Shown here piece by piece: positions 55,272 to 63,227 of a stretch of 64,000 nt of DNA. The notes beneath the pieces are model-generated. The model searched no databases and was not told the origin of the DNA. It saw nothing but the letters and a program-made list of their open reading frames with translations. Position numbers and translations under genes: made by a program. The stretch is from ZAX-1 sp046533095 (GTDB lineage Bacteria > Bacillota > Clostridia > Lachnospirales > Lachnospiraceae): contig JAJQRA010000017.1 of assembly GCA_046533095.1 (NCBI GenBank), positions 62,001-126,000 on the forward strand, read 5' to 3'. The first letter of the stretch is position 1. Each line of letters opens with the position of its first letter.

Positions 55272-55285
55272 AAAACATATATGTT
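55272..55285 (+). promoter_or_regulatory. Inverted-repeat operator D
   Basis: AAAACATATATGTT; its 12-bp core AACATATATGTT is a perfect palindrome. It lies about +15 to +29 of the operon 2 promoter, like operators A and B. Confidence 0.7.
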
Positions 55286-55343
55286 ATATATGCTTTGAAC
55301 GGTAAATAAGAGTGGTACACAGATATGCACAAAACGTAGAAAA

Positions 55344-55419
55344 GGGAAAATGGATTCGAAACAAGGGACAGTTAAAAAAAGGGAAAATGGATTCGAATAC
55401 AGGGAACAGTTTGAAAAAA
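55344..55419 (+). repeat. Two tandem ~38-bp repeats before the HisC-like start
   Basis: Units 55344-55380 and 55381-55419, each beginning GGGAAAATGGATTCGAA. The duplication adds an upstream in-frame ATG (55350), but the real start is probably 55440. Confidence 0.8.
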
Positions 55420-55439
55420 GGAAAGAAGAGGGGAAGAAT

Positions 55440-56528
55440 ATGGGCGTAAAAACAAGAAAAGCACTGGATAAAATGCCAAATTATATAATGGCAAAGTCGC
55501 TAGAAGCAGAAGAACTCAGTGGGCAAGCAAAGGACATCGTAAAATTGGCGGGAAATGAAAACCGTCTAGGGTGTTCTCCAAAAGTATTTGAAGCAATTAC
55601 AGACTATAAGGATTCTTTTTTCTACTATCCGGATATGAACTGTATCAAACTTAGGCCAACGTTAGCGAAAAAGCTATCGGTTGATCCAGATCAATTGATT
55701 TTCGGCAATGGTTCCTTTGAACTTTTATCCTTGTTGACACAGACGTTTTTGGAAGAAGGGGAAGAATCCATTATTGCACAGCCATCTTTTGGGTGGTATA
55801 AAAATGTGACGCTTCAAATGGGCGCAGAAATCATAGAAGTACCGCTTCGGGATTTTAAAATAGACTTAGAGGGGACGTTAAAAGCAATTACAGAAAAAAC
55901 AAAAATTATTTGGATTTGCAATCCCCTTAATCCAATCGGAAGTTTGTTGGAAAAAGAAAAGCTGCTGTCTTTTATAAAGCAGGTAAGAAACGACATTCTG
56001 ATTGTATTAGATGAAGCCTATATTGAATTTACGGAAAACCCGTACTTTAATACATTGGAATTGATTGATGCCTATGAAAATATTATTTCCTTACGAACCT
56101 TTTCAAAACTATATGGTTTGGCAGGTTTACGGATTGGCTATGGGATTGCGAATAAAAATTTGCTTTTGCAGCTGCAGAAAGTAAAAATTCCGCCAAATGT
56201 AAATGCAATTGCACAAATAGCGGCCTTAGCAAGTTTGCAGGATGAGGATTTCCCCCAAAAAGTTTTGGACAATAACAAAAAAGGGCTTGCACTTTACTAT
56301 GAAACGCTAGACAAGTGGAATCTTTCTTATATCCGTTCAAACGGCAATTTCATTTTTCTTGATACAGGAAAAGACAGCGTAGTTGTAGAAGAATATTTTA
56401 TAAAAAAAGGAGTTATTATTCGTGGCGGATATGAATTTGGATTTCCAACTTGGTTACGTATTTCGATTGGAACCTATGAAGAAAATAAAGAGGCGTTGGA
56501 AGTGCTCAGGGAATTCCTAAAGAAATAG
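55440..56528 (+). CDS. HisC-like PLP-dependent aminotransferase
   Basis: About 362 residues of the fold-type I HisC/threonine-phosphate decarboxylase-like branch: VKLAGNENRLGCSPKVFEAI, IFGNGSFELLSLL, CNPLNPIGSL, VLDEAYIEF, PLP lysine in SKLYGLAGLRIGYGIA, and the C-terminal arginine region WLRISIGTYEEN. ATG 55440 is 7 bases after AAGAGGGGAAG. There is no other his gene. As first gene of an importer/molybdoenzyme operon it more likely acts on the imported amino compound than in histidine synthesis. Confidence 0.85.
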   Translation: MGVKTRKALDKMPNYIMAKSLEAEELSGQAKDIVKLAGNENRLGCSPKVFEAITDYKDSFFYYPDMNCIKLRPTLAKKLSVDPDQLIFGNGSFELLSLLTQTFLEEGEESIIAQPSFGWYKNVTLQMGAEIIEVPLRDFKIDLEGTLKAITEKTKIIWICNPLNPIGSLLEKEKLLSFIKQVRNDILIVLDEAYIEFTENPYFNTLELIDAYENIISLRTFSKLYGLAGLRIGYGIANKNLLLQLQKVKIPPNVNAIAQIAALASLQDEDFPQKVLDNNKKGLALYYETLDKWNLSYIRSNGNFIFLDTGKDSVVVEEYFIKKGVIIRGGYEFGFPTWLRISIGTYEENKEALEVLREFLKK

Positions 56529-56644
56529 TCAACGTGCAGGAGGTATCTAGCAACATTGTGGGAAACGATGCAGCATCCTTGCAACATGAGGCGTTTTTTG
56601 TAGCAAAACCCCGGAAATTAAACGTAGCGGAGAGGAAAGGGACA

Positions 56645-57397
56645 ATGGCAAAAATTACAAATATCCATAAAAGCTTTGGGAGCCTTCAAGTGCTCAAAGG
56701 GATTAGCCTAGAGATTGCAGACCATGATGTGACGGTACTGTTAGGGCCAAGCGGTTCAGGGAAAACCACATTGCTAAAGTGCATTAATTTTTTGGTAAGG
56801 GCAAATCAGGGCAGTATAGAAATCGGAGATTTGAAGGTAGACGTAAAACATGTAAAGAAACCGGAGATTATCCAATTGAGACGAAAAACGGCTATGGTTT
56901 TCCAACAATATAATTTATTTAAAAATAAAACAGCTTTGGAAAATGTGGCAGAGGGCTTGATTTATGTACAAAAAATTCCATTTGAGCAGGCGAAGAAGAA
57001 AGCGGAGGACTTGCTAAACCTAGTCGGGCTTTCAGAAAAATTTGACAGTTATCCGTCACAGCTGTCAGGAGGCCAACAGCAAAGAGTCGGAATTGCTAGG
57101 GCATTAGCACTAGATCCAGAAGTAATCCTCTTTGATGAGCCAACCTCTGCGTTAGATCCGGAGCTAGTAGGCGAAGTCTTAGCTGTAATGAAGAAAATAG
57201 CCAAAACAGGGATTTCGATGATTGTGGCGACCCATGAAATACAATTCGCAATGGACGTAGCAACAAAAGTAATTTTTATGGAAAATGGTGTGATTGTGGA
57301 ACAGGGAACGCCAAAAGAAGTTTTTTATCATGCAAAGGAAGCGCGTACAAAACAATTTTTACAACGTATTATACCAGCCTATACTTATGAAATATAA
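56645..57397 (+). CDS. ABC transporter ATPase, polar amino acid type, system 2
   Basis: About 250 residues: LLGPSGSGKTT, FQQYNLFKNKT, LSGGQQQRVGIARALALDP, VILFDEPTSALDPELVG, and the switch THEIQ. Resembles the system 1 ATPase over its length. ATG 56645 with AAAGG upstream is preferred over an ATG at 56534, whose added residues do not fit the family. Energises uptake with the SBP and two permeases downstream. Confidence 0.92.
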   Translation: MAKITNIHKSFGSLQVLKGISLEIADHDVTVLLGPSGSGKTTLLKCINFLVRANQGSIEIGDLKVDVKHVKKPEIIQLRRKTAMVFQQYNLFKNKTALENVAEGLIYVQKIPFEQAKKKAEDLLNLVGLSEKFDSYPSQLSGGQQQRVGIARALALDPEVILFDEPTSALDPELVGEVLAVMKKIAKTGISMIVATHEIQFAMDVATKVIFMENGVIVEQGTPKEVFYHAKEARTKQFLQRIIPAYTYEI

Positions 57398-57442
57398 ATA
57401 AGAATATAAATAAAGAATAGGGATGTGGAGGTATTTGGAACC

Positions 57443-57496
57443 ATGGAAAAGAAAGCACTAGTCCGAAGCAGGGGCCAGAGGAGTTATTTGTGTTGA
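57443..57496 (+). other. Small ORF with a good RBS in the ATPase-SBP gap
   Basis: 17 residues (MEKKALVRSRGQRSYLC), preceded by GTGGAGG. A second tiny ORF overlaps its stop (MKKPNDTMQT). Probably a remnant or leader; no function can be claimed. Nothing else is visible in 57398-57632. Confidence 0.25.
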
Positions 57497-57632
57497 TGAA
57501 AAAACCAAATGATACGATGCAAACGTAGCAGCGAAAGAAACTATTTCTATAAGGTCTATTAGGTGGCTACAAAGAAACTACTAATGAAGTATGCTTGAAA
57601 ATATGAAGAGCCCACAAAGAAAAGAGGACAAT

Positions 57633-58571
57633 ATGTTGATAAAGAATAGACGATTTCTAGGAATACGATTAGGGGTGTTACTGGTGCTTTTATTAGTTGG
57701 CTGTGGTCAAAAGACAGCGGACGAAAGCAATGACAAAGCAGCGGCTACAGAAGCGACGAAAGAAGCGAAAACAACAGAAGATACAGAACAAGCAAAAGAG
57801 CCGGAAGCAACAGAAGAACCGGAAGCGCAAAAAGATGATCAGGTAATCTATGTGGGATTTTCAAATGGAGTAAAGGTATCCTATTTTGACGATGATAATA
57901 ATCCGACAGGTTATGAGATTGAGGTTTTAAAAGAAGTGGACAAACGCCTTGATGGATATACATTTGAATATCAAGTAATGGATTTTGCTAGCCTGTTCTC
58001 CGCTCTTGAAGCGAACAAAATTGACATTATTATGGGGTGCATGAGACGTAGCGAGGCGCGCGAGGAGAAGTATCTTTATACTACGGAACCACACAACTAT
58101 TATCCGTACCGCATTATTATAAGTCAAAGCAACGATTCAATAAATTCGCTTGAGGATTTAAAAGGTAAAAAAATAGCACTTGGCCCCGGAGCATTACAGA
58201 CAACAATCATAGAAACGTGGAATGAGGCAAACGGCAACGAGATTGAGATTGTATACAACAGCGCAGATGCGATTGCAGATCTTAAGGCGGGCAGGGTTGA
58301 CGCTACTGTATTTGGAGATTTTTTGGTCGACTTGTACAACGAAACAAGTGATGCACAAATAAAAGCGGTTGGTGATGTTGTAAAGATGCCGGACGGTGTT
58401 GCCTCCGATTCAGACGCTTACTATATCCTAAGACAAGACGAGGTGGAATTTAGAGATCTTGTAAGTGAGCAAATCAAGGAAATACATGCGGATGGAACAT
58501 TAGCTAAATTGTCAATTGAATGGTTTGGCAAAGATAATACGGTTGAAATCGAAGCCAACCGCCTCAAATAG
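57633..58571 (+). CDS. Extracellular solute-binding lipoprotein, system 2
   Basis: About 312 residues: signal peptide with lipobox LLLVGCGQ, a Thr/Glu/Lys/Ala-rich linker of about 40 residues, then a family 3 binding fold (GYEIEVLKEVDKRLDGYTFEYQVMDF, DIIMGCMRRSEAREEKYLYT, LGPGALQTTIIETWNE). Resembles the system 1 binding protein, including the 'GYE.EVLK' and 'F.DF' segments. ATG 57633 after AAGAGG. Likely binds a small polar amine or amino acid. Confidence 0.9.
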   Translation: MLIKNRRFLGIRLGVLLVLLLVGCGQKTADESNDKAAATEATKEAKTTEDTEQAKEPEATEEPEAQKDDQVIYVGFSNGVKVSYFDDDNNPTGYEIEVLKEVDKRLDGYTFEYQVMDFASLFSALEANKIDIIMGCMRRSEAREEKYLYTTEPHNYYPYRIIISQSNDSINSLEDLKGKKIALGPGALQTTIIETWNEANGNEIEIVYNSADAIADLKAGRVDATVFGDFLVDLYNETSDAQIKAVGDVVKMPDGVASDSDAYYILRQDEVEFRDLVSEQIKEIHADGTLAKLSIEWFGKDNTVEIEANRLK

Positions 58572-58583
58572 CGGTACGACATT

Positions 58584-59315
58584 ATGGGGAAAAGTTTTTC
58601 ATTTCAACTGGTTTTTGAATTTATTGTTAAGCTTGTGCCATTTATTCCGATTAGCTTTTTTGGAATACTGTGTTCCGCTCTAGCGCTAGGGATCGTAATC
58701 GGATTTCTTGTGGCATTGACGAGGATATACAATATAGCGGTACTAAAGCAGCTATCCTATGTGTACCTATCCTTTATGAGAGGAACCCCGGCACTTGTGC
58801 AACTATTTATCATTTATTTTGGCCTGCCACAGATACTTTACCTTTTTGGGATTGATTTGCGGCGGGCAAATCCCCTTTTATTCGTTGTAATCGCGTTTGG
58901 CCTAAACTGGAGCGCGACAATATCGGAAATCATAAGAGGTGCAGTGAATGCCGTTAGCTATAACCAGATAGAAGCTGCATATTCCATCGGAATGAGTTCT
59001 GCGACAATGTTTCGCCGTGTCTTATTTCCACAAGCACTTGAAGTTGCAGTGCCGAATTTTTTTAATCTCGTGTACGCAGCCTTAAAAAATACGACATTGG
59101 CTTTCTCTGTAGGTGTAGTAGAACTCATGTCAAGGGGTAAAATTCTTGGTGCAAATGTAAACCATCAATTTGAAGCTTATATCGCACTGGGAATTATCTA
59201 TTACGCAATGTATGTTATCATGTCAAAGCTGTTTGGAATCGTTGAAAAGCGCCTTTCACGGCATAGGCAGGAAGGCAATGTGGCAGGAAGTGGACAAGAG
59301 GAGGTGGCGGCATGA
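58584..59315 (+). CDS. ABC transporter permease, system 2 (a)
   Basis: 243 residues with FMRGTPALVQLFIIYFG and EAA-loop QIEAAYSIGMSSATMFRRVLFPQALEV. About five transmembrane helices. It starts 12 bases after the binding-protein stop and overlaps the second permease gene by four bases. Confidence 0.9.
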   Translation: MGKSFSFQLVFEFIVKLVPFIPISFFGILCSALALGIVIGFLVALTRIYNIAVLKQLSYVYLSFMRGTPALVQLFIIYFGLPQILYLFGIDLRRANPLLFVVIAFGLNWSATISEIIRGAVNAVSYNQIEAAYSIGMSSATMFRRVLFPQALEVAVPNFFNLVYAALKNTTLAFSVGVVELMSRGKILGANVNHQFEAYIALGIIYYAMYVIMSKLFGIVEKRLSRHRQEGNVAGSGQEEVAA

Positions 59316-60043
59316 TATTTGATGTTCCGTTTATGATTGATGCTTTAGGGAAACTTGTAAAGTTGGTTCCGCTGACACTTGAAATAACGGCACTGTCATT
59401 TGTGCTTGGATTTGTGGTGGGAATTTTTGTGGCGCTTGTGCGGCTGTACCGCGTGAAAGTTCTACACATAATTGCGGATGCCTACGTGGCGGTGATTCGC
59501 GGAACGCCTATGTTGCTGCATGTGTATATTGTATATTATGGGACGCCAAAATTCTTCGGATTTTTGGCGGACACCACGGGGTGGTCTGTTGATGTTAGCG
59601 GTATCCCATCTGTTGTCTTTTTGATTGTGGCACTTACGATAAATTCTGGTGCATATATGTCGGAAGTAGTCCGCTCCGGAATCATTGCTGTGGGTGCGGG
59701 CGAAATCGAGGCGGGATATTCCATCGGCATGACAACCCCTCTGGTTTTTAAGAGAATCATACTCCCACAGGCTTTAGAGGTGAGTTTGCCAAATTTGTGC
59801 AACTCCATGATAGCTATGCTACATGGTTCGGCACTTGCCTCCTTTGTCGGTGTGGCAGAGGTTACCTGTATGGCAAATGTGCTGGCGGGTGATAATTGGA
59901 AATTCTTTGAAGCGTATGTGGCCGCAGGGATCCTATATTGGATCATAGCAATTATCATTGAGCAGATCATGCTGTTTCTTGAAAAAATACCAGGAAAGAA
60001 GCGCGAAAAAGCTGGTGCTGTGCAGATACAAATGGAGGCATAG
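59312..60043 (+). CDS. ABC transporter permease, system 2 (b)
   Basis: 243 residues: VIRGTPMLLHVYIVYYG, EAA-loop EIEAGYSIGMTTPLVFKRIILPQALEVSLPN. Overlaps the upstream permease (ATGA) and is followed after 6 bases by the molybdoenzyme gene, so the transporter and the enzyme are one operon. Confidence 0.9.
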   Translation: MIFDVPFMIDALGKLVKLVPLTLEITALSFVLGFVVGIFVALVRLYRVKVLHIIADAYVAVIRGTPMLLHVYIVYYGTPKFFGFLADTTGWSVDVSGIPSVVFLIVALTINSGAYMSEVVRSGIIAVGAGEIEAGYSIGMTTPLVFKRIILPQALEVSLPNLCNSMIAMLHGSALASFVGVAEVTCMANVLAGDNWKFFEAYVAAGILYWIIAIIIEQIMLFLEKIPGKKREKAGAVQIQMEA

Positions 60044-60049
60044 TTTATA

Positions 60050-63000
60050 ATGGACGAGCAAAACGCAAAAGATATTGTGGCGCGAGCTAAGATTTACGGA
60101 TATTTTTCAGCAGCATTTTCGCAGCCTCCAAACAGGCACACGCTAGACGAATTCTTGTCCATAGAGTATGATGGCGGTCGGGCAGAATTTGCACCACACA
60201 GCGCAGACGTGGCAGCAGTCGAATTTGCACCACACAGCGCAGACGTGGCAGCAGTCGAATTTGCATCACACAGTGCAGATGTGGCGACGGCGGTTGAATT
60301 TTCAGACGAAGAATGGAAGGAACTTTCACGGGAGTATTCGTACGTATTTGAGCGATGCTCCTTACGTACAATCCCACTGTGGGAGTCGGCTTTTGTAAGC
60401 GGAATCCTGTTAGATGAAACAACACTTAGCGTGAAACGATCATACAGGCGACGGGGGCTTAATGTGTGGAATCCATCGTATGGCCCTGTTGACCACATCT
60501 GGATAGAGTGTGATTTTTTGAAGATCCTGACGCAGGATTTGCTTGATGCATTTTATGCGAAAACTGAAAGTGCGTTTACGAAGAAATGGCTGGAGCGTAA
60601 GAAATTTTTGGAAGAGCACTTCCTTATGTTTGCGATGCAATTCGCACAGCGACTTTTACAGGCTAGTGCAGAACCTTATTTTCAGAGCCTTGCCCGATTT
60701 CTGCGAGAATTTGCAGAGTCTGAGTATGCTACACTTTATAAAAATGTAGATTCTGGCAACATATATGGCGGTGTTGATGATTTTTATAAAAATTCCTCAA
60801 TACCGCAGTTTTTTCATGCGATAAAAGCAGCGGCAGGAAAAGAAGTAGAAGCGGAATCAGAAGTGGCAGTGGAGTCAGAAGTAGAAGCGGAAATAGAAAT
60901 GGAATCAGAAGTAGAAGCCTTAAATTTAGATGGGGGGATAGTGACAATTCCTACAACAGGGCGCAACAATTGTGGAAGGCGCTGTATCATTTTGGCAGAT
61001 GTCGCCGAAGGCTGTGTGCTTAAAACATATTCCCGCGATATGCTTGGTGGAAATAGCGATGAACCGTTGATACAGTGCGTGCGCGGGGCACATTACAGGG
61101 ATTCGTTTCTAAATCCGGAACGGCTGATGTATCCGATGCGTCGCGTGGGAAAACGCGGTGAGGGACTGTTTGAGCGTATATCCTGGGACGAGGCGACCGA
61201 TATTATAGCCGAGCAGTTAAAAGTGGTGAAAGAAAAATATGGTCCTACATCCAGATATGTAAATTATGCATCCGGTGTTGCGGCATCGATAAGCGGTAGT
61301 GCAATCGCGCAGCGGCTTTTGTCGCTTGACGGGGGATATCTTGACCTTTATAACAGCTACAGTTCTGCCTGTGCAGGGATTGCAACACCGTATAGCTATG
61401 GGACGTCGGTATCGGGCAGCACAAGCGATACGCTTACAGATTCTAAACTTATCATATTGTGGGGGCACAACCCAATGGAGAGCGGGTTTGGAAATGCTGT
61501 TTTTGCAGATCTAAAAAAGGCGAAAGAAAAAGGCATAAAGATTATCGTGATAGACCCGCGTCAAGGCGATACGGCACGGGCGCTTTCTGCTGAGTGGATC
61601 GCAATTCGTCCAACGACTGATAGTGCACTAGCAGATGCAATGGCATATGTGATGATTACGGAAAATTTGCATGACAAAGCATTTCTTGATAAATATTGCA
61701 TCGGTTTTGACAAGGAGCATATGCCGGAGGGCAGTCAAGAGGTCGAGAGCGTCATGGAGTACATCTTGGGCATGCGCGACCATGCGCCGAAAACACCGGA
61801 GTGGGCAGAAGAGATCACGGGGATTTCGGCGGATAAAATTAAGTATCTTGCCAGACTGTATGCAACGGGCAAACCTGCGGCGCTCATACCGGGCCTTGGA
61901 CCGCAACGGCACGGAAACGGGGAACAGACCGTAAGAAGCCTTACCATGCTAGCATCTATGACAGGGAACGTAGGCATTCGGGGCGGAGGAGCCGCCGGGT
62001 GTGGTTTTGTCTATCAGCATGCAATGCCAATGCTGCCTCCACTTAAAAATCCGGCAGGTGTTTCGATACCATCCTTTCTTTGGACAAAAGCCATTACGCA
62101 TGGAACTCGGATGACAGCAAGTAAAGATGGTGTTGCCGGGTGTGAGAAGTTGACAGCGCCAATTAAATTGATTTTAAACCTTGCGGGCAACACACTTGTA
62201 AATCAGCACAGCGATATCAATAAAACTATTTCAATCTTACAAGACGAGAGCCTGTGCGAGTTCATTGTCTGCTCAGACGTCTTCATGAATGCGAGTGCAA
62301 AATTTGCGGACATACTACTTCCTGGTGCATCGATGTTTGAAACGGAAAACATCGGTTTTCCATGGCGGCAAGGCGATTATCTGCTTTACGGCAACAAAGT
62401 GATAGAGCCGATGTTTGAGTCAAGGTTTGAATTCGACTGGCTTGTTGAAGTTGGAGAGAAGATGGGGATTGGGAGCGCTTTGACAGATGGTCATAAAACG
62501 TTGCGGGAGTGGCTAAAATCAGTGTATAATCTAACACGGGAAAAAGAGCCGGAACTTCCCGATTTTGAAGATTTTGCGAAGTGCGGAGGGCATAAATATG
62601 CAAACAGGACGACTTTTGTGGCATTTGAAAAGCAGATAGCAGATATCGAAAACAACCCATTTCAAACGCCGTCCGGAAAAATCGAATTGTTTTCAAAGCG
62701 GCTGTATGGAATGGACAAACCAAAGCTTATTCCGGCGATTCCAAAATATGTGCCGAGTTTTGAAGGACCATGCGATGAACGGATAAAAACGTTTCCGTTG
62801 CAGCTCATAGGCTGGCATACAAAGCGGCGTGCCCACTCTGTCCACGATCATAATATGAAACTTGAAAAACTGGATCCCCAACGTATGTGGATGAATCCAA
62901 AAGACGCAAGGGCACGCGGATTGTCAGATGGAGATACAGCCGAGGTGTTTAACGCACGTGGCCGTTTGCGGATCCCCATTCTTGTCACAGAGCGGATTAT

Positions 63001-63211
63001 GAGTGGAGTTGTGGCAATCGCACAAGGGGCATGGTATACGCCTGGTGCAGATGGTATTGACACGCGTGGCAGTATCAACGTCCTTACGACCCAGCGACCA
63101 ACGCCGCTAGCGTATGGGAACCCTCAACACACCAACCTTGTGCAAGTGCGTAAATTTTTAAAGCCATTGAACCAAAATGGGAAAGGCAAGCAAAAAATAG
63201 AGGAAGCATAA
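60050..63211 (+). CDS. TorD-like chaperone domain fused to a DmsA-like molybdopterin oxidoreductase
   Basis: 1053 residues. Residues about 9-270 are a TorD/DmsD-type chaperone (IPLWESAFVSGILL, PSYGPVDHIWIECDFLKIL), interrupted by three 12-residue repeats (residues about 46-82) and ending in an acidic linker. From about 300 to the C-terminus it matches DmsA closely (PMRRVGKRGEGLFERISWDEAT, WGHNPMESGFGN, VIDPRQGDTARAL, AYVMITENL, GLGPQRHGNGEQTVRSLTMLASMTGNVGI, LINQHSDIN-like, ADILLPGASMFE, VLTTQRPTPLAYGNP). Mo-bisMGD enzyme. There is no Tat signal, so it is probably cytoplasmic. Cysteines C308, C312 and C343 are in the Fe-S region, but the first cysteine of DmsA is Gly. RBS GGAGG. A soluble sulfoxide or N-oxide reductase is likely. 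Confidence 0.9.
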   Translation: MDEQNAKDIVARAKIYGYFSAAFSQPPNRHTLDEFLSIEYDGGRAEFAPHSADVAAVEFAPHSADVAAVEFASHSADVATAVEFSDEEWKELSREYSYVFERCSLRTIPLWESAFVSGILLDETTLSVKRSYRRRGLNVWNPSYGPVDHIWIECDFLKILTQDLLDAFYAKTESAFTKKWLERKKFLEEHFLMFAMQFAQRLLQASAEPYFQSLARFLREFAESEYATLYKNVDSGNIYGGVDDFYKNSSIPQFFHAIKAAAGKEVEAESEVAVESEVEAEIEMESEVEALNLDGGIVTIPTTGRNNCGRRCIILADVAEGCVLKTYSRDMLGGNSDEPLIQCVRGAHYRDSFLNPERLMYPMRRVGKRGEGLFERISWDEATDIIAEQLKVVKEKYGPTSRYVNYASGVAASISGSAIAQRLLSLDGGYLDLYNSYSSACAGIATPYSYGTSVSGSTSDTLTDSKLIILWGHNPMESGFGNAVFADLKKAKEKGIKIIVIDPRQGDTARALSAEWIAIRPTTDSALADAMAYVMITENLHDKAFLDKYCIGFDKEHMPEGSQEVESVMEYILGMRDHAPKTPEWAEEITGISADKIKYLARLYATGKPAALIPGLGPQRHGNGEQTVRSLTMLASMTGNVGIRGGGAAGCGFVYQHAMPMLPPLKNPAGVSIPSFLWTKAITHGTRMTASKDGVAGCEKLTAPIKLILNLAGNTLVNQHSDINKTISILQDESLCEFIVCSDVFMNASAKFADILLPGASMFETENIGFPWRQGDYLLYGNKVIEPMFESRFEFDWLVEVGEKMGIGSALTDGHKTLREWLKSVYNLTREKEPELPDFEDFAKCGGHKYANRTTFVAFEKQIADIENNPFQTPSGKIELFSKRLYGMDKPKLIPAIPKYVPSFEGPCDERIKTFPLQLIGWHTKRRAHSVHDHNMKLEKLDPQRMWMNPKDARARGLSDGDTAEVFNARGRLRIPILVTERIMSGVVAIAQGAWYTPGADGIDTRGSINVLTTQRPTPLAYGNPQHTNLVQVRKFLKPLNQNGKGKQKIEEA
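60185..60295 (+). repeat. Three tandem 36-39-bp coding repeats in the chaperone domain
   Basis: Units at 60185, 60221 and 60257 encode EFAPHSADVAAV, EFAPHSADVAAV and EFASHSADVATAV. The first two are identical at the DNA level. The insert lies between the first helices of the TorD-like domain. Confidence 0.9.
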
Positions 63212-63227
63212 GGGTAGATAGTGCAAT

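Noticed and set aside
60094..60498. 134-residue reverse-strand ORF with repeats
   Set aside because: Its repeats are the antisense of the coding duplication in the TorD-like domain.
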